Shown here: positions 1 through 14,330 of the stretch, one piece after another
Layout: each line of letters opens with the position of its first letter
How positions within the stretch are numbered: the stretch's first letter is position 1
Assembly: GCA_018873245.2 (NCBI GenBank)
Contig: JAEMBT020000001.1
Location: forward strand, 62,001-126,000
From: Archegozetes longisetosus
Lineage: Eukaryota > Arthropoda > Arachnida > Sarcoptiformes > Trhypochthoniidae
DNA: 64,000 bases
Direction of reading: 5' to 3'
Translations under genes and position numbers: made by a program
The notes under the pieces: model-generated
Databases searched by the model: none
What the model saw: the letters and a program-made list of their open reading frames with translations, nothing else
Told to the model about the DNA's origin: nothing

Positions 1-410
1 ATCAAAAACTAGCTTCCGTTAAGGCTATTTTTAAATCAGTTCAAGCTCTAATTTTCATTTCAAACAACAATAAGTGCAGAATACATTCAATCTTATCATT
101 TTCTTAAATAAAATGCTTATTTTTTTTCGAAAGCTCGTATTTGAACTCTTCAATTCAAAAAGTATTTTACGGACTTGGATAACTTTATAAACTTATGAAA
201 ATCTTTTACCAAATCTGATAATCTTCTACAATTCGAAAGCATTAGAATCTTTGAAAACTCAAAGATCAAACCTAATTTTATGAAGTTCTGAGCTAAACGT
301 GATCTTGTCACACATATATCAAATATGTCAAAACCAAGAAAAACATTTATGCAATAATTTGATCATAAATACAAAGCAATAATAGTTTTAAGATTGTTTA
401 AGTGGAATAC

Positions 411-3400
411 CTCCATGTATCAAAACAGCAGATGCCTGAACGTTATCGTGATTGAGCCCTTTGACAAGGCACTGATAAATGGCTGCGTCCTGTCTCCGAG
501 CATTTTTAATATGAATTAAGTGACCATTCGACTCAATCCTAATACGACTGTTATCGGTCACAATCTTGGCATCTTTGAGCCAAGCTATGCTAACTATAGG
601 AAATCCAGATGTTGTACAATTAAAAGTGATCGTCTGTCCGATCCTAACTGTTTCCAACTGCGGTACAATGCGGGCAGAAAGTGGTTCTCTCACCAATAGT
701 TCTACTTCTGCTCTTTCTTTTCCGGCAGAACTATTGATGTGACAAAAATACTTGCCGGAATCACTTCGAATAGTCCTTTGGAATGTGATCAATCCCAATT
801 GTTGATGGATTCGATGATTATGTCTATATCTTAGTGGCTGTGGAATGTCGTGATCCAGTGAATACCATTCATAAGTGACTTGAGGCCATCCCTGACCGAT
901 GCAAACCAATTGTGCACTCTCGCCTTCAGTCACAACAGTGTTTGGTGACATGTGAGTTATTCTCGGCCCAACTTCACTGTACGATTCTGTTTGCAAATTC
1001 CAAATATTTTCATAACAAGTCTCAAAACACAGACATAATTGTTGTTTTTCACTAACAAAAAAAAACTTAATAGCAAAATGACAGACCTGTTACTATGATT
1101 TTTGCCGCTGTTTTGCTGATCACAGTCTCTGCTGACAGTTTATGTTTAGTTTCACATCTGAACTTATGATGAGAGTCAGACATTCGTACGTTACGTATAA
1201 GCAGTTGACCAGTTCGTAACATTAGGTAACGATCATCTACTCATTTAATATATGAAAAGCATAACCAATAGCAATCGAATGAAGTAAAAAACCAAAATAA
1301 TTGGACAATGTTTTCAATGTTTTTCAATAGTAAACTACGTTTCAATTGATTGACTCATCAAACATTTAGGCAGTTTCATAAAACAAATAGATCACTAATT
1401 TTCAACTTAAACAACATATGAACTTTTAGAAAAGAAACAATTATCAATTTTGTCAATAATATTTGTTGAGCTGAACCCTTTCTGTTTCTGTATAACAGTT
1501 CATACTTCAAAGCTCTGTGCTTGAGTCAATTGAATTTTGACCAACACGTGCCCTAAGTCTATCAAAATGACTAGTTATCTGCCTGGAATAGCTACTCTAA
1601 TTTATTCAAATGTAAGCTCAAATTACATTTATTTTCTATTGTTTGTTAAACCAAATTAATTGGCACTGAATTACAGAAAAAAATGATCTGACTTACTTTG
1701 CTTCAATTTATCAATGAATTGGTTAAGGCTCGTTTGTTCAATCACAATATTAGGCTCCTTTATCCAATTGGTCACTGTTACAAAATCTTTGATATAGTTT
1801 GGAACCTCACATTTGAAGATTGCTGAATTTCCCTCTATTACGAATTGGTCGTAAACTTCTGGCATATAGTCCTGCTTTAAAACTATTGAAGAACAAAAAA
1901 GTAGTCAACTATTAACATCTAATAACCAAATGAACACATTTTACACTAATTTTCAACTTTATCTAAACAATTTTTCAAATTGATCTGAATTTTATTTTTA
2001 ATATGCACTTTCTTTTGTGTCCAAACATTTTCTATTCTACTCCTTAGCGATTGAATAGAATTGCGCTGACTTTATATGTTATTTGTCAACTTCATAAGCT
2101 CGTTGTGACAATCATAAACCTTTGGGGTATTAAGTTCTTCAATACGAATCACTGCAATAGGCTAAAAGTTAGACAATTTCCAGAATCACAAAAGATATTT
2201 CGATGAGAATAGAAGCTCTCAATGGATTATAAATATGAGTGTGTGAAAGGCAAAGCAAATAAATCAAATGTCTCTTAAGCAAACGTCTAGCCATTTTCAA
2301 ATATTAAGCTTACAAAAACTTCACAACTTTGTCAACTCCAAAATACCGATTAAGCTGTTCCAGTCCGAATTACAGGTCTGAATCAATTTCAATATATCTA
2401 CACATTCATAGAGCTGGACCATATGATACATTTACATTATAATTATTTTTCATTAAACCTAACATCAAAATCTTATTCAAAATTGATGTCTCAGTTCAAT
2501 TTCTGGCTAATTAATTAGTTAGCTATCGATCAATCGTTTTAATTTGATTGTCAGTGGACTAAAGAGTAAACTCGACCATTTAAGAAGAGGCAACATTTCA
2601 TTAGGAAATCTTGATTTTAATTGAAGTTAAATTCAATTACTTCTTAAATGAGTCCGAATGATTGGCTCACTTTTGTCTATTCTTACTTCTATTATCATAA
2701 CTAATTTCGCGAACATGTGTAATGTTCTGCTGGCAGTTATAGTGAAACAACGGTAACACATAACAGTTATTGTTGGAAAAATGCTTCAACAGCTTCAACA
2801 CCACTACAATATCACTACAACAAGTTCGACTCCTTTTAATGGTAGAGTCAAACTTAAGCTGCATCACATCAGACGCACAATAATAAGCTCAGTATAACAG
2901 TCAAATTCTATTTGAATTGAGCCCTAAACAAAAACAAATAGTGCAGTCGAGAGCGTGTCCTTCCCTAACTAATTACATTCCAGTAAGACTTTGCAGGCAA
3001 AATCTCTTTGCAATACATTACTTTGATGCAAAATCCTAAAGTATTTTACAGAATAACCAGTTCAAATTTCAGATATATTAACTTTAACAGATTTGCTCAA
3101 ACTTTGACCAAACATCGACATGGCATGTTTGAATAAAATCAATTTCTTAAATAAGCAACTTCAATTTGAACAAGATAATACTCTTGGCAATCAGTCGAAT
3201 TAAATCTTTTCGATACATTACTTATTTTCGTTCTGTTGATCAAGTTTTTCATTTGAGCACATTGTATGTGAATTGTCAGTAACAGCAAAACTTAATTTTG
3301 ATCGATACGCGTTGTGACTGCTTCAGATTTCGACAAGTCTCTAAGCTTCAGCAAATCAAATCATTTCGACATTGTTTTAGAGATTACCCAAACTCATTGG

Positions 3401-6049
3401 TTTAGCCAACATTTTTCTTGCCCTCTAAAATTAAAATTAGACACAATACAATTCAGACCAATCTTAGAACATTAGAGGTATCTGAACCCTAAATTCAGCT
3501 AAGACTCAAATCGCTATGATTTAAGATATGTAGACTTCAATTAAGTCTTACTGATAAGTATTGCAGTACGACATTTTAATTTCATATTATACTAGAATAT
3601 TAGGCACTATAGTATTTGAATTATGTTATTAAATTCTAAAATTCAATAAGCTATACTGAGCTCTGATCTTTAACTTTTGAGCTAATACAGAAGATTCTGA
3701 AAATAAAAATGCTTTTAAGTTCGTTCTTATATGCCGCACAGTGACACTTTAAATAACATACAGTACAATGTTGGCCAAACTAAAAATCTTATTTCATATT
3801 CCCAATATTCTAGTTGAAAAATATCGACAGTTGAGGCTCGAGTCTCGAAAGTAGCAGTTCTTGGAAAAATCTACAACTAAGATATAGTGAACGTCCAAAT
3901 ATGAATAGATTAGAAGTTGAAATATTCATAGTTTGATCAAATGTTCTGCATATAAACTGTAGTACGATTAATAAAGTTTTCAGTTGTCCAACAAATAAGT
4001 AATGACTAGTATCGAACAATTGACCAGCAATAAGACCATTATAGGTTTTTTCTATAAGTTTCAACTCTAAAAATATCAAATTTGGCTATTCTGTTTGACA
4101 TGTTCAGAATTTTACAGTGCATTAGGAGAATTTCCTATATTTTCACTCCAGATAATATGTAGTCGATTGAGATATAGCTCGATATCTACAGTATATAATA
4201 GACACGATACCATAAATTACTATTTGAATCCCATCGGAATATTAAAAGCAATGCAATAAAAGCAGAGGAACATTAATGGAGGCAACAGACAAGTTCGTAA
4301 ATATACTGAATAATACTATCTGTAATGTCTGTTAATACAGTCTATATTGAACAATGACTGAACGAAAATTTAGTCAAAGACAACAGAGAAGCTCACACAT
4401 AGAAACCAATTTGGCAGTCAATTCAAGTTTGTCTAACAGGTATTTGTTTTTACATCACTGTCGATAGTATCAAAAATAATACATTTAACCAATCAGACTT
4501 GCCTAAGTATGTTAAAACAGACTATTTCTACTGAGATTAACTAGTTAAAAGCTATAACTGCGATTGCAATGTTGCAAGGTTCTCTCCGCCTTAAATCAAT
4601 TGAATCAATGTAAATGCAACGATTCAATAACCAGTAATCAATTAATCTAATCTTTTACTGATAGCGAGAAAACAAAAACAACAATAACAACTAGACTAGT
4701 GCCGTCTCATCGAATTACGTGCACCGAATCACTGATTTTAGTTGAAATATTACTATATTATATGAATGTTTCTGGTAGACTATTGTAGCTGCAATGCTAG
4801 TGCACAGCACTGAGCAGTAGAGCGCTGTTCAGCACTTCATCTCTATAGCAGAGTTGGGCACAGTTTCGATTATTTAGATCAATATAAATAATGATTGTTA
4901 TATAAAAGGCAACATTACAAACAACAATCTTATGGATATATGAGATCACGTTTTCTTTCGTGATAAACAGCCAATTGCTATTGAGATAATGTGCTCAATA
5001 AAAACTGGTCCAATACTTCATCAGAGAAAAGAGTCTTATCCTTAAGGATGCAAAAGAGCGGAACTCAACCCATTTAATATTAGCAACAAAACTGTACATT
5101 TTTATTTGAACAGTCATTACAACAAACATTTACGTCAACTAAATTAAATCTAGTGCACAACTACTAATATAGCACAACAAAATATTGATCCAAAAGCACA
5201 ACAATTCAAATAAATATCGCACACCAGCAGATGCCTTAACACAACTTATCAAACAAAATATAATTGTAAGTCTCCCTAAATATAGCGTAAAACAATCAAA
5301 AAAAAACTTCAATCACTTCAATGAATGACGGAGGCCGAACCAAAACAGTCAAACACTTTCTGCCATTTTTCAACTCATTTCAATTTTTCACAACAAAAGC
5401 TGAAATTTTTGAATTAGTTCCAGAAAAGGCCAATTTCTTGAATATAATCCAAAATCACACTAAAATCTCATTAACTTACAGTTCATATAAATTAGCTCTA
5501 TTTTAGATCACTTTCACTACAAATATTCATTTTAACGCTAGCGTTTGCTCTCATGTCAAAAACCAAAACATTGATTAAAGTTTCTCAAGATAAAAATAGT
5601 TTTTTTAATTAATACTTTAAAAAGTTGCAAAACAATTCTCATGAAATTATTGTGTTTTTGTGTTGCATGTCAATCTATGTGACTGTCGACGCATTGAGCT
5701 CCTTTTCAGTGAATAAAATTCAAATCACTCGTTAATAATGCTCTAGAAATTAATATAAATTGATTGTGAACGAATATGCAATATACTGTATTTCTCAACT
5801 GCAAACACTTCAGGCAATTATTATTATTATTAGACTTATAATTATGGAAGTATGAGCTATCTCAACAAATCACAAATGCAATCCAAAATAGAAAACATTC
5901 ATCAGTATTCAAAATACTCGAAGCTATTGTCGATCTCCAGTTCATTAATGGCGAAAAAGTTGTTACGAAAAAGTGTTTTGCAGTTTAACGATTTACAGAT
6001 AAAGTTCACTATAAAACAGTATGAGTATGACTGTCACTAAAATCGATCG

Positions 6050-6083
<34 letters not shown>

Positions 6084-7199
6084 CCTCTCCTTCTCCCTCT
6101 ACTCTACTCCTAAGAAGATTAGAATTTGATAGAAAAAAGTATGGAAAAGTAATATATTTTGTGCTGATGGCCAGCATTGGTAGCGAAGAAAAAGAACGAA
6201 AATGAAAGTGATTTCGATAGTAATATATTGTAATGTTTTCTTTATAGCATTCGTTGGAATCTCTGTTTTTGCTTCTTTTTCATTTTTCAGTGTTTCTTAT
6301 TCAGTAAGCTTTTGATCGAAAAAACAGTTTTACTAAAACAGATATTTATACTTAGAATTTGGTGAAGACTAAAAAAAGCAATCGTGGCATTAGATGAGGG
6401 ATATGTGAGAAAAGCTGTTAAGTTTTGAGCAAAAGTAGTTTAACGCATTATGGCACCGAAATAATGGTGAATAATATCTTACCATACCTTTTCTTAAAGT
6501 TTAAGCAGAGGCGTCTCACATCACTCACACACTAACTGATCGCTCACTAACTCATCACAAACAGAATACCTGCACAGCACTGCATAAAACTATCAACACG
6601 AAAGTCAATTAAAACAAGAGTTTGGCCAACGCCACTGCTATGATTTTTTCTCTATCTCAAAAAGATATATTATCAAATTGATAACGTATTCGTGTTAAGT
6701 CATGATTAAAGTATCTCATGTGTCGACGTAATCCTACTTTCAAAAGTAGTATTGAAATTTGCACGCAATACATTACAATAAAAATGGCAAATTTATTCAC
6801 AGATATGTTAATATTGATGTACTAAAACATTAATATATATGAGTTTTGCTTCACACTTACCTGCTCTCACATGAGTTTCCCGGCTTGCAATAGTTCCTAA
6901 ATGATTGCTCGCCAAGCACTTATATATATTTGAATGAATATCAGGTAAATAAAGTTGTGGTTGGAATGCGCTCAACACTAGCGATCCATCAGATCGTACA
7001 TGGCGAAGACCTGATATATCACTTGATACTGGAAACCCATCCTTGGTCAACCAATTAACTTTCAGCGGACCGTTCAATGATTTTGCTGAACACGCAATTA
7101 CCGCGCCCGTAGTATTTAGAAAATCAACACTAGTTGGAGGTTCCTCTATGAATACCGGTATTTCTTTATCTTCATTATTCATATGACAATCAACGCGTG
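411..7199 (-). CDS. Dscam: Dscam-like Ig-superfamily receptor, partial (Ig1-Ig4 exons)
   Basis: Four internal exons on the minus strand: 7199..6861 (Ig1), 1882..1697 (first half of Ig2), 1236..1087 (second half of Ig2) and 986..411 (Ig3-Ig4). Every junction is phase 1, donors include two GTAAGT sites, and the reading frame joins cleanly. Recognisable stretches are EEPPTSVDFLNTTGAVIAC and NHLGTIASRETHVRA in Ig1, VIEGNSAIFKC in Ig2, FRCETKHKL at the end of Ig2, and DSGKYFCHINSSAG and AWLKDAK in Ig3/Ig4. These match the order and spacing of arthropod Dscam Ig1-4, the homophilic adhesion module used in neuronal wiring and in haemocytes. The gene runs off the left edge; FNIII, transmembrane and tail exons lie outside the window. 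No signal-peptide exon was found upstream. Other Dscam paralogues or shortened chelicerate Dscams are possible. Family assignment is firm; the exact orthologue is not. Confidence 0.85.
1883..6860 (-). other. Dscam-like intron between Ig1 and Ig2 exons (about 5 kb)
   Basis: This intron separates the Ig1 exon from the first half-Ig2 exon, the position where pancrustacean Dscam1 carries its exon-4 cluster. I saw no convincing second copy of the half-Ig2 exon in it. It contains a CT-rich microsatellite near 6.05-6.1 kb and an imperfect GC-richer hairpin near 4.80-4.85 kb; otherwise it is AT-rich without coding signal. Confidence 0.6.
6052..6100. repeat. (CT)n microsatellite grading into CTCC-rich tract
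   Basis: An uninterrupted run of CT dinucleotides, followed by CCCTCC and TTCTCC units. It lies within the large Dscam-like intron. Confidence 0.95.
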
Positions 7200-10100
7200 C
7201 TATTATTAAAAATATAAATCAGGTTTTAACCTTAAAGTAATCATTATTTTCCATTAGGCTGAACATTACAAAATTTGCACAAGTTTTAACCAGCCGTAAA
7301 CACCCCAACTAAAGCCTAATTTATGCAACACTTGATGCATTTTTTCAAAATATTAAAATTCAATATATTAACTAATAGCAGAACATTTTGATAAAATCAT
7401 TTATTCAATAATTCGAAAAGCCTTCACAGCTATAGTCCACTAAATAATAAACTCAATGTAGCATTCGAAAATTTTAAATATTATATTTAACATAATAATT
7501 AGTGGGTTTTGAAAAACTCAATGTTGCGTTTTTGTCAAATTTTCAAATCAATTCATTAGTTTAAATTGCAATTTTCAGTTCAAAAATGATAAAAACTCAA
7601 GTTTTTCAAGCTAAGAATGTGTGAATCGAGCGAAAAAGTGACTTTCTCTCCAGAATCACAATACTCTTGATCGACTAAAGTTGATGTTCCGCCCAATTCT
7701 TAGTATTTGAAATGAAAACCACTAGATAATTGTGAAATTTTCAATCTTGTTCGCAATAAATCTCCAATTATAGCACGAATAGCATTGTTGTACTGAAATG
7801 CTTGCAGTAGGCTCTAAATTTAAGCTCAAATTTCTATTTTTACTGACCGATTAAATTTAATAAATTAATCAAATTTGCTATTAGATTTGATATCTAGAAA
7901 AAACGTGTCGTATCTACAATTCCAACTGAATCCGGTTCTAATACTTATGACGACTTCGTATAAAACCGAATTAGATCAAACTAAAATATAAATAAAAAAC
8001 AACCCAACACTTGTTTTTGTTAATGCCACTTCAATTGGTTTTGGTTTTAAAGTTTTTATTTATTGTTAGAAACGAGATTCTATGCTATTCTCTCGATTTA
8101 CTCTGGACGCATTCAATTAACCTAAAAGTAAAAGCCCTCTGAAATTTTGACGCAAAAATCATTTTCTTTCATATAGAGCTGTGCTTATAATTTCACGTTT
8201 ATTCTGATCTGTTCAATTAAATTGAAACTTTTCGTACACACTTACTATACTTGGTTACAAAATTTGATTATACGCTTTATTGCCCGAAAAAGTAAACAAC
8301 GCAATCGATTTAAATATTCAAAGGCTAAGTAAAAAACTATTTAATTAAAGAGATTAACATAAAATAGTGCAAAATTCGTCACATTCAATAATAGCTGTTA
8401 GATATGCAAATCAGTTTACGTCAAACATTTAGATTAGATTTTGAGCTCAACAATTGAACAGAGTTTTGCCTAAAATGTATTCTATCAGTACTTCAATGAA
8501 AGGGCAATGAAAAACTTAAATTGAGCCCTAAAACTATGACCAATATATGAAGAAAATAACTAGGTATAGACCGATCGACTTTCATCTAATCTTTATATAA
8601 TATCTAGCAATTGATGGTTGTGGTGCAGTAAATGTTTGCCAAAAGACAAGCGATTATTACTTAAAATTTATTTTATAGCTCGAGACAATAACTGATCTGT
8701 AATATTCATAAATTATATGACAAGTAGAATAGCTTAATGTTGAACGCATGATCAGCTCTTTTTTCATAGTAAATCGCAAGAGTATCGTGAATGGGCCCAA
8801 CTCCAAAACCTAAAGGGACTATAAACTTGAAATGTGTTTCGACTCAAGACTTCATTATTATAGCTTTCTATTCGATGTTCTAACTATATAAACAACTTTG
8901 TTCGCAACTCTAACTCTGCTTATTATGGCTTATTTATGCTTCTTTATAGTTCAGGTCTGGTTTCAATGACAAAGTCTAGTACTTTAGATTTCCTTATTTA
9001 GATTAACTTTTGTGAAAATTTCATACTCTTTTTTCAATTATGTAATAAGCGCATTTAATCGTTTACTACCGTAGTCAATTTTCAGGTTAAATTCCTAATC
9101 CAATCTAGATCCTAATGAATGATTATTCTTTTAATTTTGCCCAATCATTAACAATATTACTTTTAGATGTATAATCATGCATTTTTCCGGTCCAAAAGGC
9201 TAAAAGTTTAAAAAGCACAATTATTCATCCTTACAAATCATCATTAATTACTATTTTTCATTTGTTTCGATCCGATTAATTGAATCTAAGCTTATTTGAA
9301 CAAGGCTCACGTGCAATCAATTTTTCAATACTGTTGCAATCAAATCGATTAAGATTTAATCAATAAAGAAAATAAGTTTCGATATGTTTTTAAAAACAAA
9401 ACATTTTGTCCAAATACTTGATATGATAACAATTTGTAAGAAAGACTGTCAAATTGAACTGATCGCGATTGAATGCTGAGCTAAATATTAGGTATAATAC
9501 AGTAATATTCTATGGCTCATACGGACTCATAGAAGCAATGACGGTATATTTGATTAATATCTTGCTTTGACGAGCCATTGCCAATTGCTGGTACGTCAAG
9601 TCAGTTTTAAATTAACAAATAGCAATCACAGCATTGAACATCTAGTTACAATTTGAAAACTGAGTTCATCAAAAACTTAAGTTGTAGGTAAAAAATGCCG
9701 CCTAAATTAAACTAATACTATCGATCACAAATTTTGGCAACTACTGCTCTACTCCAACATTAATTAGTGTTTAAGTTGATCCTTCTATTAGTTTGTGTGA
9801 CTTGAACGCATATTTCTAATTGCAATCTATTCAGATTGAAATCCATGATTTAAGTTTACTGTAGTATAAGAATGCGTCAGATAGACTGTCAGCAAAATTA
9901 AAATCTCATTTGTTTCAGTTGCCTATGACTAATCAATACTACTGTAATAGATATGATAGCATTGATTAATCATCTTAAATAACTATACAATTTGGTAGCA
10001 AAACTAAACAAGCATCAGTTCATAAGATCAAAATTTTGATGCTTTCACAACCTTCTCGATGACATAAAACTGTACCAATTAATTAAATGGGGTAGAAAAT

Positions 10101-13100
10101 ATTTAAAATCACTTAAATGTGTTCAATCTAAACAATGAAAGCACTTCATTTTGTTACAGTTATCAGTCATTTATGTGTGACTTTGTGATTCTGTTAAAAA
10201 CATGCATCACTTCGGTACTGTGTGCACAACAACTGCATTCGTATAATAAATTAGTCATTTATCAGTCATAGTATAAGCAACTGATAACTTACCGATTATG
10301 AGGTGAGTGACTAATATCAATATAGACTGCATTCGGACGACAACCAGCTTTTTTCACATGAAACGCATAACATATACTTAAAAGGAATGAACTATTTTCT
10401 CAATAACAAACACTATTGAACACATTTCGAGTGAAAGCATGTAAGCGATCATATAGTCTTAGACGGAACTAAGTTCGAGTCGAGACCAAACACCAAATAC
10501 TGATCATAAAAGTATAGTAATAACAGTTGGTTTGGAGTTGACTCAGTGGCCGATTCCAGTTCTAATAAAGACCTGCGCAACCATTCAAGGATTCGTTTAC
10601 TGTTTTATTTGATTCGCTGAAAACACCGCCAAAAATACCTCAATCTGTAGATTAGTTTTTCATCTGTGCTTACATTATGAGCATTACTTATTTAAAAGAA
10701 AGCAAAAATGCAAAAATCAGATGCGCTCGTCTTTTCACAAAAGCTTCTCTTTGTTTGAATGAACTGATTTGTTGTTGAGACTCCAACACATGATTGGCCT
10801 GTTTCTATCAAACACAAGTTACAGTGAAGCAGACTCTGCAGTCATGTTAACTTATTCAACAATAGTTAAGCAATGCTGTGATCATTATGATGTTTGCCTT
10901 TTTTCAATTAGACTCAAATTCGAGTTACACTAAATTTATCTTATTGTGAGCCAGAGTATGAGATAATTGATTTTTGGAAACATCGCTTATTACTACGCAC
11001 AATGCTGCAAGGCTAAACAATTAGATAAACTAGCATTGCAAGCGAACAATATTTTTTTAAGCTCTGTTCGACTTTCGTTTTATTGCGATATTTTTTCCTT
11101 TAATCTTTTCTATCATAAATAAAACAAAAGCTTTAGATTTGTTTAAATTGTTTGCATTGGCAATTAATCTTGTCTGAATGAGTTTATTTTACACAAGCTC
11201 AGCTTTGTTTCAATCTAATTTTAGCTAGTTTTCAAAAGTATTCCATTTTTTATTCTAGATTTTCTCAAATTTTCACATTTAGCTTTGATTTATCTGTTTT
11301 GTTTTGTTTTGCTTAAAACTTACGCCAATTAATTTGAAGGCATTACATTTGACTGTTATTTTTGCTAGCTCAAGTCAATGCAACGCCATAATTTAATCTA
11401 AGGTACTGTTTCAAACGAGTAATGCGACAAGTATTCTAACATTTGCTATTTCCTAAATTTACATTAAAAGTAATCAGATATGAGACAGAAGAAATGTCAT
11501 TCTTTATATTGTTTAAAGCTGTCTAAAGTCAATTGACCAACAGTTTATGTTTACTAAATGCCAATAGATTATTTCATATGATTCTTATGTGTCTTCAGTT
11601 TATTCTGACCGCAAATTTTGGTATTGATTCTAAATAAGGCTAATCATTTGGAAAATAAAGTAGAATATTGAGTTTGATTTGTTTTCAACTAAATTGGTTG
11701 CTAAGCATTAATAAAGTTAAGGCTCTAGCACGAAATCAGCAGCCATTCAGTATATCTTATAAACATGTCTTTACAATGATCAATACGTTTGTGAGTTAGT
11801 ACTTGCCTTAGAGTAAGTCAGTCTGAATGAAGACTCTGACGAGTGAGCGCTGTTCCCAATATAAGATAGCTCGACAACTAACTCATCGAACAAATTCCTT
11901 GTGGACAGAAAGGCTATACTTTACGAATTAGGCTAAAACGCCAACAACAACGTACGCTCTTTGGGACTGAGAAGCAGAGACACTAAATAGGATTGTGACC
12001 ATCGACCAAACTTAAACTATGGTCAACATTGATGTGATTTATATGTAAAGATCTTTATAGTATTTATACTACAGTCATGTCGCCCTCAATAATACTAGCA
12101 ATACTTGTACTGTACGTGCTTTGCTTACAATATAAAACCAATATCTGTCTTAAGTTTATTAGACCTTTTTTGCGTTCCAACTCAAACAAATGCTTGCATA
12201 GACTCGTGCAGTATGACTGAACAAATATTAGTATCACTAAACCTAAAATCTATCCCTATTTGTGTTGAGAACTATAGCAATGTTATGACGCCCAGAATCA
12301 CACTTTCTTGCACTACAATAAGAGAAAGGTGGAGAAACTCTGACGCCTTCCAATTAATCATGGATAACAACCAGAGAATTGTCATCTCTTCTGTATGTAC
12401 AATAACAGCCTATAGATTATCTCAATATGTGTCTACTAAATATTGATAAGTGATTATCAGGTTTTGAGCGTCAAACAGCCAATCCAGAGCAAAGTGACCC
12501 ATATTCTTAATTGACAATCTATTCAAATGCCAAAAAATTGCGAGCCTTTAAAGATACAAAAGTTAAATTGTAGAATATGAAACAATGTTCAATAAAATCG
12601 GATCAATCGACTTGGTGACGAGATACTACTGTTGCAGTACTAAACATGCCTAGTTAAGGCTACACGAAAATGCAATCATTCCTAGATAATAACTCGATTT
12701 ATGGCACCAGTACTGGCATAAGAAATTGATTCACAATTGAACTTAAGTTCATGACTATAAACTTTATGTAAGAGATTAGATAAAGTGCTTCTAAATTGAA
12801 TTATTCTTAATTAAGTTTTCATATTTAAATGTAAGACTTATTTTAATGCCGTAACTTAGTCATATTCTACTGAGTTGCATTAGTTAAGCAATCAATCAGA
12901 CTATACTGTAGAACTCCGTGGCAAGAGTTGATCTTTTTTTTCATAAATCCTAATCAGAATAAGTGTTGACATGAGGGCTAACTCACAACTCATTACATTA
13001 AGGATAAAATATGGCTCATTCCATATGCATGTATTATGCATCAAATACTATTTATTACATGTGAAGCATAGCTTAAATTAAAGTATCTTAGATTTATTTC

Positions 13101-13179
13101 GACTAAAGACGAATCAATTTTATGCAATGCACTTCTGATGCATATTAAATGAGCAAAAATAATAACTGTATAATTATGT

Positions 13180-13182
<3 letters not shown>

Positions 13183-13228
<46 letters not shown>
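13183..13228. repeat. (GA)n microsatellite
   Basis: Perfect GA dinucleotide run of about 23 units. The reading frame across its complement encodes only a Leu-Ser repeat and is not a gene. Confidence 0.97.
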
Positions 13229-13230
<2 letters not shown>

Positions 13231-14179
13231 ACTTGAAACTTTCAAACTACAAAGTAATATATGATTTGAAACGCATAAGTATTTATGAAGATTTAGCAAA
13301 CTGCACTTTCAACAATCAGCTCAGATCTCTCTTATTTGACGTGAGTTCTTCTTTTGATTCATTTTCAGGGCTCTCATCAATTTGGTCGATTCATAGCTTC
13401 CTATTATTATGAATCATATCGATTCGTACATACATCAAATGCAATACTCATATGGTTGATTGCAACCTTTAGGCTGAAAAATTGTAGTTTTCTCTGATTT
13501 TTCTCTTGTTTCACAATATAGAGGTTACTACTCTTTCTAATATTGTATTTCTTCTTTTCTGGCTATATTTCTACAGAATGTTTCTTTTCTAGTAGTTTTT
13601 TGTTCATTTTTTTTCAATAAAACACTTCTTTTTAAAGGTTTTTCTTTGCACATAAACTAAAGCCAGTCTCTTAATAACAGCAATACATTTGATTGTCATA
13701 TCGATTTCTATTCGAAGGCATTCATATAATAAGCCATTTTTTACATAGAAGAAACTAAAGCAATTATTTTCCTATATTTAATCTAAATCAAAGTCAAACA
13801 TGAGATCAAGTCTTACAGCTAGTCGTACTGTTTTAAGTTTGGATCAGCAATATCATCTATACTTCTTTCTCAATTGACTTGTTAGACAAAAATTTGAATG
13901 TGACCAGTTAGCTAAGTCAAGTCAGAAGGATTGACAGCAGTTTGTGCAACATATCACAAATATGACAGACAGCAATTTCTTAAACTACAAAAAAGTCATT
14001 ATCGACACAGAAAAGTTGTGCGTAGAGACGCACCCATTATCCGAGAATTCATTTTCAAGATATCGTTTATTGGTTGCAATTTTAGATTATTTATACTAAA
14101 TCTATTACTACAAGAACTCGTTAAAAAGTTAGCATTTGATTCCTATCAATACGCAAAGTTTACTTTGATTTACGGCTGT

Positions 14180-14330
14180 CATTTGGAGGTCGAGCGGCCC
14201 AGTGGTAGCGCTACTACACTCGGTAACACAACAATCGCTTCTATTACCATCTTCTCCAAATAAATGACCTATGACCTAGCCATGACTCAGCTACGACCTA
14301 GCCCCCTCTCTAATTTTCGTACCTTATCAA
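14180..14330 (+). repeat. Possible degenerate tRNA-derived SINE fragment
   Basis: A GC-richer island in AT-rich DNA begins with GGTCGAGCGGCCCAGTGGTA, close to a tRNA A-box, and continues with short repeats of the form GACCTAGCC. No clear B-box or poly-A tail is visible, so SINE origin is only a suggestion. Confidence 0.3.

Noticed and set aside
3810..4079. 89-aa minus-strand frame in the Dscam-like intron, considered as an alternative exon
   Set aside because: Does not resemble the half-Ig2 exon and lacks its Cys/Trp pattern.
4780..4860. Hairpin around AGCACTGAGCAGTAGAGCGC as a microRNA precursor
   Set aside because: Only a short imperfect stem with several mismatches; no conservation evidence available.
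12105..12446. 113-aa plus-strand frame
   Set aside because: No motif, no splice context, and composition like the surrounding non-coding DNA.
13041..13232. Open frame with Leu-Ser repeat
   Set aside because: It is the complement of the GA microsatellite plus AT-rich flank; no gene-like content.
13931..14263. 110-aa plus-strand frame
   Set aside because: Overlaps the SINE-like island and lacks recognisable protein features.
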